35,879 nucleotides of DNA, from positions 1 through 35,879 of the forward strand of contig CAZVNP010000030.1 of assembly GCA_964628285.1 (NCBI GenBank), written 5' to 3'. The notes beneath the pieces are model-generated. The model was not told the DNA's origin. It made no database searches and saw only the letters and a program-made list of their open reading frames with translations. Positions 15,540-23,441 of the stretch are shown in pieces (positions within the stretch are counted from its first letter, which is position 1; each line of letters starts with the position of its first letter). This DNA comes from JAPLDP01 sp964628285. Lineage in GTDB: Bacteria; Bacteroidota; Bacteroidia; Bacteroidales; JAGONC01. Made by a program: the position numbers and the translations under genes.

Positions 15540-18500
15540 ATGAAAAGAACCATTACCATTCTGTCAGTCCTGTCCATTCTTGCTGTCTTCGCCGGATGCC
15601 TCAGCAAACGGAACATTCGCATCATCAGCACGAATTTCAGTGAAGAGATCACACGTAGTCAGGATCTTTTATTCACGTTTAATATGGCTGTTGCGCCGGA
15701 TTCCATTCTGAACCTGTGGGATTCGGTCACCTACATTCAATTTGAGCCGCCGGTGCCGGGAAGGTTCAAGTGGACGGCCAACGATGCCGTGATTTTCTCT
15801 CCCTCGGCTTTATTCAATCCTTGCTGTGATTATACGGCACACCTGACATCCGGCATTCTGCATCTCGCGGGCCGGGGGGCGACATTTTTTGACAGGGAGA
15901 TATCTTTTCACACTCCCTATCTTAAACTGGTCAGCGCCAATGCCTGGTGGGCTGTTGACGAAACCACCGGCGAGGTGGGGATAAAGATCAGGCTTCAGTT
16001 CAATAATGTGATCGACGCCGGTTTGTTGTCACCTCTTTTAAAATTGACGGTCAACGGCCATAAGGTATCCGTGGCCATCGCCGCTGCGCCGCCGTCGGAA
16101 ACCGTGGAGATCAGTGTCCCCGGGCCTGAGACTGCCGACAGTGAGGATATCCCTCTGCAAATCGACATTATGCCGGGTCTGGCCTGTGGCTCCTGTGGCT
16201 GGTCCACACCCAAAACCATCACGTATCAATTGAACATACCACCTAAAGAGCGTTTGCAGGTGAGGGAGATGCGGCCTTATTTCGAAGCCGGCAAAGGCAT
16301 TATTGCCGTTCTCACCACCCAGCCGGTGATGATGACGGATCTGGAGAAAGAGATCACCGTCACTCCCGCCACACCTTTTAAAATTGAATCCATGAAAGAC
16401 GGCTTCATGATTCAGGGTGATTTTGAAGACGGCAAAAGCTACCAGGTCACCCTTTCGGGCAATGTCGCGGGTGTCTTCGGCAAAGCCATGGGAAGCTCTT
16501 ACACGCAGTACGTGACCTTCGGCGAGATGGAGCCATATATCGCCTTCACCGATAAGGCCGGCCGCTACCTGTCGCTGAAAGGCAACCGGAACATCGGTGT
16601 CAGGATCGTCAATATCCCGCAAATAAAAATAAGCGTCTTCAAGGTCTTTGAGAACAATATCCTGCATTATCTTAATGAAGGAAAAACCTATGACTGGGAA
16701 TATGCCGAAGGCAGGTACTACAGTTCCTATGATTATTCTTTCAGGGAGTCGGACGGCCGGACCATTTTTTCCAGGGTGATCGACATGCGTGACCTGCCCC
16801 GAACGGGCAAGGTCAGCCTGCTCAACATCAAACCTGAGGATATCGGTTTGTCGGACCAGCTCCGGGGCCTTTATCTCCTCCGCGTTGAAGCGGCCGACAA
16901 GCCGTGGCTTAGTGACGTGCAGATGTTTGCCGTGTCCGACCTCGGGCTCATCGTGAAAGAAGGCAACAAGAACATCTTTGTGTTCGTGAACTCTATCCGC
17001 GATGCGATGCCCGTCCCGGGAGTCACAGTCAGTTTTGTCAGCAGCAATAACCAGGTGGTCTTTACGGCTATCACCGATAACAACGGCGTGGCACAGCTCA
17101 TGGATAAACACTTGAACGTTCCTGATTTCAACATCGCCATGATCACGGCACAAAAGGAGAACGACTTCAATTACCTTTTCTTCGATGAATGCCGTGTTGA
17201 GACCTCCCGTTATGATGTGGGAGGCAAGAGAACCAAAGACATCCCCTATGATGTGTTCCTTTATGGCGACCGTGATCTTTACAGGCCCGGCGACACGGTC
17301 TTCTTCAACGCCGTTGTCAGGACCATGACTTGGGGCACGGAGAGCGGCATCCCCGTCAAGATAAAAGTGAAAAGGCCCGACGGCAAGGAATTCCTGGCCA
17401 TCAAAAGGACCCTCGACAGCCAGGGGTCGGCCGAAGGCCGTTTCTATCTCCCCACCGATGCCATGACAGGAGCTTATATCATGGAAGTATACTCCGGCAA
17501 TGACGTTCTCCTGAAATCATCACGGATACTGGTGGAGGAGTTCATGCCCGACAGAATCAGGGTAACCGCTGTCACAGATAAAACCGCTTACCGCCCCGAC
17601 GAGGAAATCCATCTCGACATCCTGGCCATGAACCTCTTCGGCACACCTGCGGCTGGCAGGAACTATGAAGTGAACCTGCAGGTGGCCCAAAAAATGTTTG
17701 TGGCCAAAGACTATCCTGATTTCAGTTTCGATGTCAGCCTGCCTAAGGAGATCACTTTTGAGGAGGTGACCAGGCAGGGCCAAACCGATGCCCAGGGTAA
17801 AGCCACCGAGGCGTTCACATTGAAGGGTTACGATGATATCGGCTTACTTGAAGGTAAGATTTACACCACCGTGTTTGATGAGACAGGACGGCCCGTGAAC
17901 AGGCTGAATACTTTTAACATCTACACCCAGGATGTTTTCTATGGCATACGCCGCTTTGACCGGTGGGTGGACACGCGCAAGCCCGTGGTATTCACCTTCG
18001 TGGCTGTCGATAGGGACGGCCGGCCCCTCGACAATGTGCCTGTCAGGGTGCAGATAGTCCAAATCACCTGGCAGAGCGTGATCGAGCACCAGGGCAACAG
18101 TTACAGGTATGTGTCGCATAAAGTCGAGACCGTGATCCTCGACCAGCCGGTGACCATCGGCACCCGGTTGACGTCCTTTCCTTTCACCCCCTCGCAATCG
18201 GGCAGCTATGAGGTAAGGGTAATGAAGGAGGGCGCCCGTAGCCATGTGGCTGAGGAGTTTTATGCCTATGGATGGTATGATACTGAGTACACCTCTTTCG
18301 AAGTGAGCAAGGAGGGGCAGGTCATCATCGAGAGCGATAAAGATGAATACAGGCCCGGTGAAACGGCGCGGCTGCTCTTCAAGACTCCTTTCGATGGTAA
18401 GCTGCTCATCACGGTGGAGCGCGATGAGGTGTCGCTGACGCAGTTCCAGACCACCAACAATAAAGCCGTCAGCCTTGATCTGCGGCTCAACCAAGATAAG

Positions 18501-20990
18501 CTACCCAATGTGTATGTCTCTGCCACGCTCATCAGACCTCAGAAAGACAACAGCATCCCCCTGACCGTCGCTCATGGTTATAAGTCTCTCAGGATCATCG
18601 ATAATAATGACAAACTACCCTTAACTGTTATGGCCGTCGATGACAGCCGCAGCAACCGGAAGCAACAGGTCACGGTGAAAACCAGGCCGGGTGCTGACGT
18701 CACCATTGCGGTAGTGGATGAGGGCATCCTGCAGGTCACCGCCTTCAGGACCCCCGATCCGTTTGAATATTTTTATCAGAAAAGGGCCCTGGAAGTGGTG
18801 CCGTATGATCTTTATGCCTACCTGATGCCGGAGCTGGCTGCCGCCTCCAAGACCGGCGGAGACCTGGCAGCCGAGATGGGCAGACGGATGAATCCCATTA
18901 CCAGTAAAAGGGTCCGGTTGCTGGCATTCTGGAGCGGTATCATGAGAGCCGGTGACAACGGTGAATGTCATTTCGATGTGGATATACCTCATTTCTCCGG
19001 CTCACTGCGTATCATGGCGGTGGCTTATGCCGGCCACCGGTTCGCTTCGGCTGAAAAGATGATGAAAGTAGCCGATCCCCTGGTGCTGAGTACGGCCTTG
19101 CCGCGTTTTCTCAGCCCCGGTGACAGGGCCGTGGTTCCCGTGACCATCACCAACACCACCTCGAAGACGGCGACGGCGGAGGTGACTATGACCGTGAAAG
19201 GACCTCTGGCAGTGGAGGGTACCGCACAACAACAGATTAAGCTGGAGCCCAACCGGGAAGGACAGGTCAACTTTGGGATCACTGCCGGCCCCGGCATAGG
19301 CGGATCGGAGGTGACAGCCGCGGCGGACGCCTTCGGCGAGACCTTCAACGACGAGACCGAGGTGCCGGTGCGGCCACCGGCAGGCCTCGCCACCGTTAAC
19401 GGATCAGGGACGGTGAAAGCAGGCGACTCAACCACCTTCACCATTAACGATGACTTCATCTCCGGTACGGTCGCCTCGAAGATCATCCTGAGCAACACAC
19501 CCCTCATCAGGTTCAGCAACGATCTCAGCTACCTGCTGAGGTATCCTTACGGATGCACCGAGCAGGTCATCTCCAAAGCCTTTCCCCTTATCTATTACGG
19601 TGATCTGGCCGGCATGCTGGAGCAGAAAGAGGGGAATCGCCCGTATAATCCCGCCTACCTTGTCCAGGAAGCCATAAAAAAGATACAGTCATTGCAGATC
19701 TTTAACGGCGGCATTATGCTGTGGCCGGAGTGTTTCCGCGAGAACTGGTGGGTGACGGCCTACGCCGGACATTTTCTCTACGAGGCACGTAAAGCCGGGT
19801 ATACCATCAACGAGCAGGTCTTCGACAACATCATCCGTTATCTGGAGATAAAATCAAAGGAGAAAAGTACCTGGGAATATTATTTCAGGGATATCAACGG
19901 CATGTACTATAAAAAGACGCTGGCCGACAAGGAGATTTTCTATTCCCTGTATGTCATGGCACTGAACGGCAATCAGAATCTGTCGCTGATGAACTATTAC
20001 AAGGCCAGGACAGATGAGATGGACAATGAGAGCCGGTACATGCTGGCGGCCGCTTTCATGCTTCTGGGCGACAGAATGAGCAGCCAGGCTGTCTTACCCA
20101 CCTCCTCGGGTGACCTGCGCATACAACGCACCATGGGAGGATCTTTCGACTCTTACGTCAGGGACCTCGCCCTGTCGCTGTACACGCTTCTGGAAGTCAA
20201 TCCTGAGGACCAGCAAATACCGGCACTTGGCCGGATGTTGTCGGAGGAGCTGAAAAAGAATGACTGGTATTCAACGCAGGACAGGGCCATGGCGTTGCTG
20301 GCCCTGGGTAAACTGGCCAGCCTGTCGGCAGAGGATCATGTGGAAGCCACATTGTATGCCGGCGGTAAACAGGTCGGCCAATATGCCGGAGAGGATAAAG
20401 TGATCACGGGCAACCTGGATAACAAACCCCTTAAGATCGTGACACAGGGCACCGGGATGCTTTATTATTTTTACGATGTCAGGGGTGTCAGCGTTACCGG
20501 CAGGGTGAAGGAGGAAGACAGCTACATGGAGGTGCGAAAAGCCTTCTATGACCGTTTCGGCCGGCCGTTCACGGCACTGACCTTTCATCAGAACGACCTG
20601 GTGGTGGTAAAGATCAGTGTCCGCTCCACATCGGTAAATAATATGATGAATGTGGCGGTAACCGACCTGCTGCCGGCGTGTTTCGAGATAGAGAACCCGC
20701 GCATCACACCGCAGAAGGAGCTGACATGGGTCAAAGACCGGTCTGAAGCCGATTACATGGATATCCGTGACGACCGCATCACATTCTTCATCACCGAACC
20801 CGACAGGAATAAGCTGGGAAGAAGCTATTACCATTGGGTGACCATACGCAATGACGCATGGACCAATTTTTACTATACCGTGCGGGCCGTCTCGAAAGGA
20901 ACATATAAAATGGGTCCGGTGAGCGCCGAGGCCATGTACGACGGGCAGTATCATTCTGTGTACGGGGCCGCGACGGTGGTGGTGGAGTAA
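15540..20990 (+). CDS. Alpha-2-macroglobulin-like lipoprotein with thioester motif
   Basis: An 1816-residue bacterial alpha-2-macroglobulin of the YfhM type, a periplasmic protease trap thought to protect the envelope. The signal peptide ends in a lipobox (LAVFAGC, Cys20). Many MG beta-sandwich domains follow; YRPGDTVFFNAVVR and YRPGETARLLFKTP mark typical MG units. The bait/ANATO-like middle leads to the FWSGIMRAGDNGECHFDVDIPHF segment. The thioester motif is intact as PYGCTEQ (Cys1339, Gln1342, pattern CxEQ), followed by the alpha-alpha toroid (GGIMLWPECFRENWWVTAY). The C terminus is a receptor-binding-like beta domain. No penicillin-binding protein 1C gene, the usual partner in proteobacteria, is adjacent. 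Both neighbours are transcribed from separate promoters or sit beyond a long hairpin. Confidence 0.95.
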   Translation: MKRTITILSVLSILAVFAGCLSKRNIRIISTNFSEEITRSQDLLFTFNMAVAPDSILNLWDSVTYIQFEPPVPGRFKWTANDAVIFSPSALFNPCCDYTAHLTSGILHLAGRGATFFDREISFHTPYLKLVSANAWWAVDETTGEVGIKIRLQFNNVIDAGLLSPLLKLTVNGHKVSVAIAAAPPSETVEISVPGPETADSEDIPLQIDIMPGLACGSCGWSTPKTITYQLNIPPKERLQVREMRPYFEAGKGIIAVLTTQPVMMTDLEKEITVTPATPFKIESMKDGFMIQGDFEDGKSYQVTLSGNVAGVFGKAMGSSYTQYVTFGEMEPYIAFTDKAGRYLSLKGNRNIGVRIVNIPQIKISVFKVFENNILHYLNEGKTYDWEYAEGRYYSSYDYSFRESDGRTIFSRVIDMRDLPRTGKVSLLNIKPEDIGLSDQLRGLYLLRVEAADKPWLSDVQMFAVSDLGLIVKEGNKNIFVFVNSIRDAMPVPGVTVSFVSSNNQVVFTAITDNNGVAQLMDKHLNVPDFNIAMITAQKENDFNYLFFDECRVETSRYDVGGKRTKDIPYDVFLYGDRDLYRPGDTVFFNAVVRTMTWGTESGIPVKIKVKRPDGKEFLAIKRTLDSQGSAEGRFYLPTDAMTGAYIMEVYSGNDVLLKSSRILVEEFMPDRIRVTAVTDKTAYRPDEEIHLDILAMNLFGTPAAGRNYEVNLQVAQKMFVAKDYPDFSFDVSLPKEITFEEVTRQGQTDAQGKATEAFTLKGYDDIGLLEGKIYTTVFDETGRPVNRLNTFNIYTQDVFYGIRRFDRWVDTRKPVVFTFVAVDRDGRPLDNVPVRVQIVQITWQSVIEHQGNSYRYVSHKVETVILDQPVTIGTRLTSFPFTPSQSGSYEVRVMKEGARSHVAEEFYAYGWYDTEYTSFEVSKEGQVIIESDKDEYRPGETARLLFKTPFDGKLLITVERDEVSLTQFQTTNNKAVSLDLRLNQDKLPNVYVSATLIRPQKDNSIPLTVAHGYKSLRIIDNNDKLPLTVMAVDDSRSNRKQQVTVKTRPGADVTIAVVDEGILQVTAFRTPDPFEYFYQKRALEVVPYDLYAYLMPELAAASKTGGDLAAEMGRRMNPITSKRVRLLAFWSGIMRAGDNGECHFDVDIPHFSGSLRIMAVAYAGHRFASAEKMMKVADPLVLSTALPRFLSPGDRAVVPVTITNTTSKTATAEVTMTVKGPLAVEGTAQQQIKLEPNREGQVNFGITAGPGIGGSEVTAAADAFGETFNDETEVPVRPPAGLATVNGSGTVKAGDSTTFTINDDFISGTVASKIILSNTPLIRFSNDLSYLLRYPYGCTEQVISKAFPLIYYGDLAGMLEQKEGNRPYNPAYLVQEAIKKIQSLQIFNGGIMLWPECFRENWWVTAYAGHFLYEARKAGYTINEQVFDNIIRYLEIKSKEKSTWEYYFRDINGMYYKKTLADKEIFYSLYVMALNGNQNLSLMNYYKARTDEMDNESRYMLAAAFMLLGDRMSSQAVLPTSSGDLRIQRTMGGSFDSYVRDLALSLYTLLEVNPEDQQIPALGRMLSEELKKNDWYSTQDRAMALLALGKLASLSAEDHVEATLYAGGKQVGQYAGEDKVITGNLDNKPLKIVTQGTGMLYYFYDVRGVSVTGRVKEEDSYMEVRKAFYDRFGRPFTALTFHQNDLVVVKISVRSTSVNNMMNVAVTDLLPACFEIENPRITPQKELTWVKDRSEADYMDIRDDRITFFITEPDRNKLGRSYYHWVTIRNDAWTNFYYTVRAVSKGTYKMGPVSAEAMYDGQYHSVYGAATVVVE
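15995..15999. other. Placeholder within the macroglobulin gene: no separate feature
   Basis: Nothing distinct from the surrounding gene was found here; recorded only to note that the long antisense open frames inside 15995-20954 are not regarded as genes. Confidence 0.05.
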
Positions 20991-21014
20991 TCGGTGACAA
21001 CCTCACCCCCTGAC

Positions 21015-21177
21015 GAGGGTGTAACAGAACTGATTTTTTAGTTAACCGCAGAGTTCGCAAAGGAAACGCAGAGCACACAGAGTACTTAAAATAAGCACTT
21101 TATTCCTCGGCGCTCTCTGCGCATCCTCCGCGTTCTTTGCGGTTTTATAAAAAAAAACCTAGTTTTGTTACACCCTC
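21015..21177. repeat. 163-bp imperfect hairpin element (CGCAGAG type)
   Basis: The ends are perfect 12-bp inverted repeats: GAGGGTGTAACA at 21015-21026 and TGTTACACCCTC at 21166-21177. Similarity continues inward on both arms: AACT, a T-rich spacer, AACCGCA, then CGCAGAG/CGCAAAG words repeated every 10-12 bp. No protein is encoded. The layout matches the element at 10733-10885 although the arm words differ. The ends resemble those of IS1182- or IS5-like elements, so a MITE origin is possible. No target-site duplication was recognised. Confidence 0.78.
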
Positions 21178-21238
21178 AGAAACAATAAACGATAGAGGAT
21201 AAGCGATAGGCAAAAGACGAAATGAATACACATTCTTT

Positions 21239-21266
21239 CGCTATTCGCTATTCGCTATTCGCTATT
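21239..21266. repeat. CGCTATT 7-bp tandem repeat, four copies
   Basis: Four perfect 7-bp units plus a partial fifth (CGCT), about 25 bp upstream of the -7 box of the kinase-RapZ gene, near where a -33 element would lie. Confidence 0.88.
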
Positions 21267-21289
21267 CGCTTCTCATTCCCCGAAATACT

Positions 21290-21297
21290 TACCTTTG
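21290..21297 (+). promoter_or_regulatory. Putative -7 box of the kinase-RapZ gene
   Basis: TACCTTTG, an excellent TAnnTTTG match, 22 bp before the ATG at 21320, giving a short leader. Confidence 0.6.
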
Positions 21298-21319
21298 TCG
21301 GGCACATGCATGATTTAGT

Positions 21320-22759
21320 ATGACCAACATCTATCAATCCCTGACATCATTATTCAAGTCCTGGGCAGGTGCCGAATCTTCGACGTTCATCGCGTTGCCG
21401 GGTGCAGGCTCCTCACGTCGTTATTTCAGGCTGGGCAGGGGAGATAGGACGGCCATAGGTGTGTACCATCCCGACAAAGGCGAGAACGAAGCATTCCTCG
21501 CCTTCACAAAGCATTTTCTCAAACATGGCCTTCCGGTGCCTGAAATCTATGCAACAGATTCTGAGCATGACGTCTACCTCATCGAAGACCTTGGCGACAG
21601 GACTCTGTACGACCTGATAGAAGAGCAGAGGGATGCCGGCATCTTCCCGGAAGCTCTTACCGCCCTTTTCAGGGAGGCGGTACACCACCTGGTGCGCTTT
21701 CAGGTGGTGGCAGGCAGCGACCTCGACTATTCACATTGTTATCCCAAGATGTCATTCGACCGCCAGGCCATGATGTGGGATCTGAATTACTTCAAGTATT
21801 ATTTCGCCCGGCTGACACCCGTCATCTTCGACGAGCTCAAGTTAGACAACGATTTTGAGAGCCTCATTTCCTTTCTGTTGCAGGCTGACGGCAACTTCTT
21901 CCAATACCGTGATTTTCAATCGAGGAACATCATGATCACGGGCCGAGGCCTTTATTTTATCGATTACCAGGGTGGCAGGAGAGGGGCGCTTCAATATGAC
22001 CTTGCCTCGCTCCTTTACCAGGCAAAGGCAGCCATACCGCAGCCCGTCAGGGATGTGCTGCTCGATTATTACATGGATGTAGTGGGGAATGAGATCACAA
22101 TTGACAAAAAGATTTTTACAGATTACTATCACGGCTATCTCCTCATCCGTCTCCTCCAGGTTCTTGGTGCCTATGGCAGGAGAGGGCTTGTGGAGCATAA
22201 AGGACATTTTCTGAGGAGCATTCCCTTTGCGGTGGAGAATATCAGGTGGTTCCTGGGCAATGCCGGCTTGCCGGTGTCATTGCCGGAACTATACCATATC
22301 CTTGAACAGATCATCGCCCTGCCGGCATGGCCGGCGCCTGCCGGAGTCAAAGACAACCTGTTGCATGTCAGACTGAACAGCTTCGCTTACCCGCACGGCA
22401 TACCCGAAGACCTGTACGGACATGGCAGCGGCTTTGTCTTCGACTGCCGCATCCTGCCCAACCCCGGTAAATACGAGGAATTTCGTTTCCTCCCGGGCGA
22501 TGATGTGGCTGTGATACGCTTCATGGACGAAAAAGAGGAGGTCAGAGCATACCTGTCTCATGCCTTCACATTGATTGACCAGGCTGTTGAGAATTACCTT
22601 GCAAGGGGTTTTAACCATCTGACGGTTAATTTCGGGTGTACGGGAGGGCAGCACCGGTCGGTATTCTGCGCTCAGAAGATGGCGGAGCACATACGGAAAA
22701 ATGACAGAATTGTGGTTACATTGGAGCACCGGGAGAAAGAGAATTGGATGCTGAAATAG
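21320..22759 (+). CDS. AmgK-like sugar kinase fused to a RapZ C-terminal domain
   Basis: A 479-residue two-domain protein. Residues 1-335 are an aminoglycoside-phosphotransferase-fold kinase resembling AmgK, the anomeric MurNAc/GlcNAc kinase: YRDFQSRNIMI carries catalytic Asp198 and Asn203 (HRDxHSRN in relatives, here with Gln for the second His), and FIDYQGGRRGALQYDLASLLY carries metal-binding Asp215. Residues 348-470 match the RapZ C-terminal domain: GFVFDCRILPNPGK and GCTGGQHRSV. In enterobacterial RapZ this domain binds glucosamine-6-phosphate and the small RNAs GlmY/GlmZ. The N-terminal P-loop domain of RapZ is absent. A MurU-like nucleotidyltransferase lies downstream at 25699, separated by a duplicated secreted-protein locus. 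A role in cell-wall amino-sugar salvage with built-in sensing is inferred. Confidence 0.88.
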   Translation: MTNIYQSLTSLFKSWAGAESSTFIALPGAGSSRRYFRLGRGDRTAIGVYHPDKGENEAFLAFTKHFLKHGLPVPEIYATDSEHDVYLIEDLGDRTLYDLIEEQRDAGIFPEALTALFREAVHHLVRFQVVAGSDLDYSHCYPKMSFDRQAMMWDLNYFKYYFARLTPVIFDELKLDNDFESLISFLLQADGNFFQYRDFQSRNIMITGRGLYFIDYQGGRRGALQYDLASLLYQAKAAIPQPVRDVLLDYYMDVVGNEITIDKKIFTDYYHGYLLIRLLQVLGAYGRRGLVEHKGHFLRSIPFAVENIRWFLGNAGLPVSLPELYHILEQIIALPAWPAPAGVKDNLLHVRLNSFAYPHGIPEDLYGHGSGFVFDCRILPNPGKYEEFRFLPGDDVAVIRFMDEKEEVRAYLSHAFTLIDQAVENYLARGFNHLTVNFGCTGGQHRSVFCAQKMAEHIRKNDRIVVTLEHREKENWMLK

Positions 22760-22768
22760 GATCTTCTT

Positions 22769-22875
22769 TTTAAACCGCAAAGGGCGCAGAGGATGCGCAA
22801 AGAACGCAGAGGTGAAGGAAATTAATTTTGTAACTCTGTGAAACTCCATTTTCCTCCTGTTCCTCCGTGGTTAAA
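22769..22875. repeat. CGCAGAG-type repeat, loosely paired arms
   Basis: Begins TTTAAACCGCAAAGGGCGCAG and ends CCTCCGTGGTTAAA. The two ends pair loosely in inverted orientation, with CGCAAAG/CGCAGAG words repeated in the left arm. It relates to the arms of 21015-21177 and to 34343-34386. It directly follows the kinase-RapZ stop codon and may help end its transcript. Confidence 0.55.
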
Positions 22876-22919
22876 CAAAACATCTCTCTTCCAATTTTCA
22901 ACATCCATTGAAGAACATT

Positions 22920-22943
22920 CATTGAACATGGGAATGTTCAATG
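22920..22943. repeat. Perfect 10-bp hairpin
   Basis: CATTGAACAT (22920-22929) and ATGTTCAATG (22934-22943) pair perfectly over a GGGA loop. There is no T-run after it, so it is not a standard terminator. Confidence 0.75.
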
Positions 22944-23149
22944 GTCAATGATGATTTAAATGACCAATATCGAATGGGCGGTAATGCAAAGCAAAAATTA
23001 AATTTTAACGCGTTGTGCGGTTAACCTGTTAAAGCAATATTCTCAAAATCAGACAATTTAGGTCTGTTAGGGTAATGAAAAAAATTGTCAATACGATTTT
23101 AAACACGCTCTTGGTAATGTTGAAGAACTTGTCGGAATTTGTTTTTAAG

Positions 23150-23222
23150 TTATGCATAATAGATGTATTTTGGTGAGCAACCATACATCTATGTAACTGG
23201 TTATCCATATTATGCATAATTT
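23150..23222. repeat. Nested palindromes around TTATGCATAA
   Basis: TTATGCATAA, itself a palindrome, occurs twice about 60 bp apart. Between the copies TAGATGTAT and ATACATCTA form a 9-bp stem over a 14-nt loop. No gene was recognised here. It lies just left of the duplicated segment and may be a mobile-element or recombination remnant. Confidence 0.5.
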
Positions 23223-23269
23223 ATTTTATTTATTAATATATTTATCAACATTTCCAACCAGACAACACG

Positions 23270-23428
23270 TTTGATAATAATGGAAAATGTTTGAAGCACA
23301 TAACTCTGGTTTATAATCATGATTATCTAGTTGTTCCGCTTAGCGATTTGCCAAACGGCATCTATATCTGTAACTTTGTTCTGAACAACGAAATTACTGA
23401 CTCGGAAAAATTGATCATTTCACGATAA
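23270..23428 (+). pseudogene. Orphan sorting-domain tail of a type IX-secreted protein
   Basis: An open frame of 52 codons (FDNNGKCLKHITLVYN ... NGIYICNFVLNNEITDSEKLIISR, then TAA) with no start and no body upstream. It is the partner of the tail at 2867-3025 and shows the unmutated ending. A short TTTCCAACCAGACAAC stretch just upstream may be a scrap of the FPNPTNN start of the same domain, but it is out of frame. Confidence 0.8.
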
Positions 23429-23441
23429 ATTATTGAAGCCG

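Larger units (their letters stand above)
20999..21319. other. Gene-free stretch: long hairpin, 7-bp repeats and a promoter
   Basis: It holds a CCTCACCCCC word (20999-21011), the 163-bp hairpin (21015-21177), a CGCTATT tandem array (21239-21266) and a -7 box (21290-21297). Confidence 0.75.

Noticed and set aside
15995..15999. Stray placeholder entry in the feature list
   Set aside because: It describes no real feature; it is listed with confidence 0.05 and should be ignored.
16038..17153. Minus-strand open frame of 371 codons inside the macroglobulin gene
   Set aside because: Antisense to a full-length, motif-bearing protein; His-rich composition typical of shadow frames.
23005..23035. TTTTAAC ... 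GTTAAAG pair resembling an integron attC core
   Set aside because: The flanking structure of an attC site is missing and no integrase or cassette array is present.
23029..23217. Minus-strand open frame of 62 codons left of the duplicated segment
   Set aside because: It consists largely of the palindromic TTATGCATAA region plus a hydrophobic stretch; no promoter or family is recognised.
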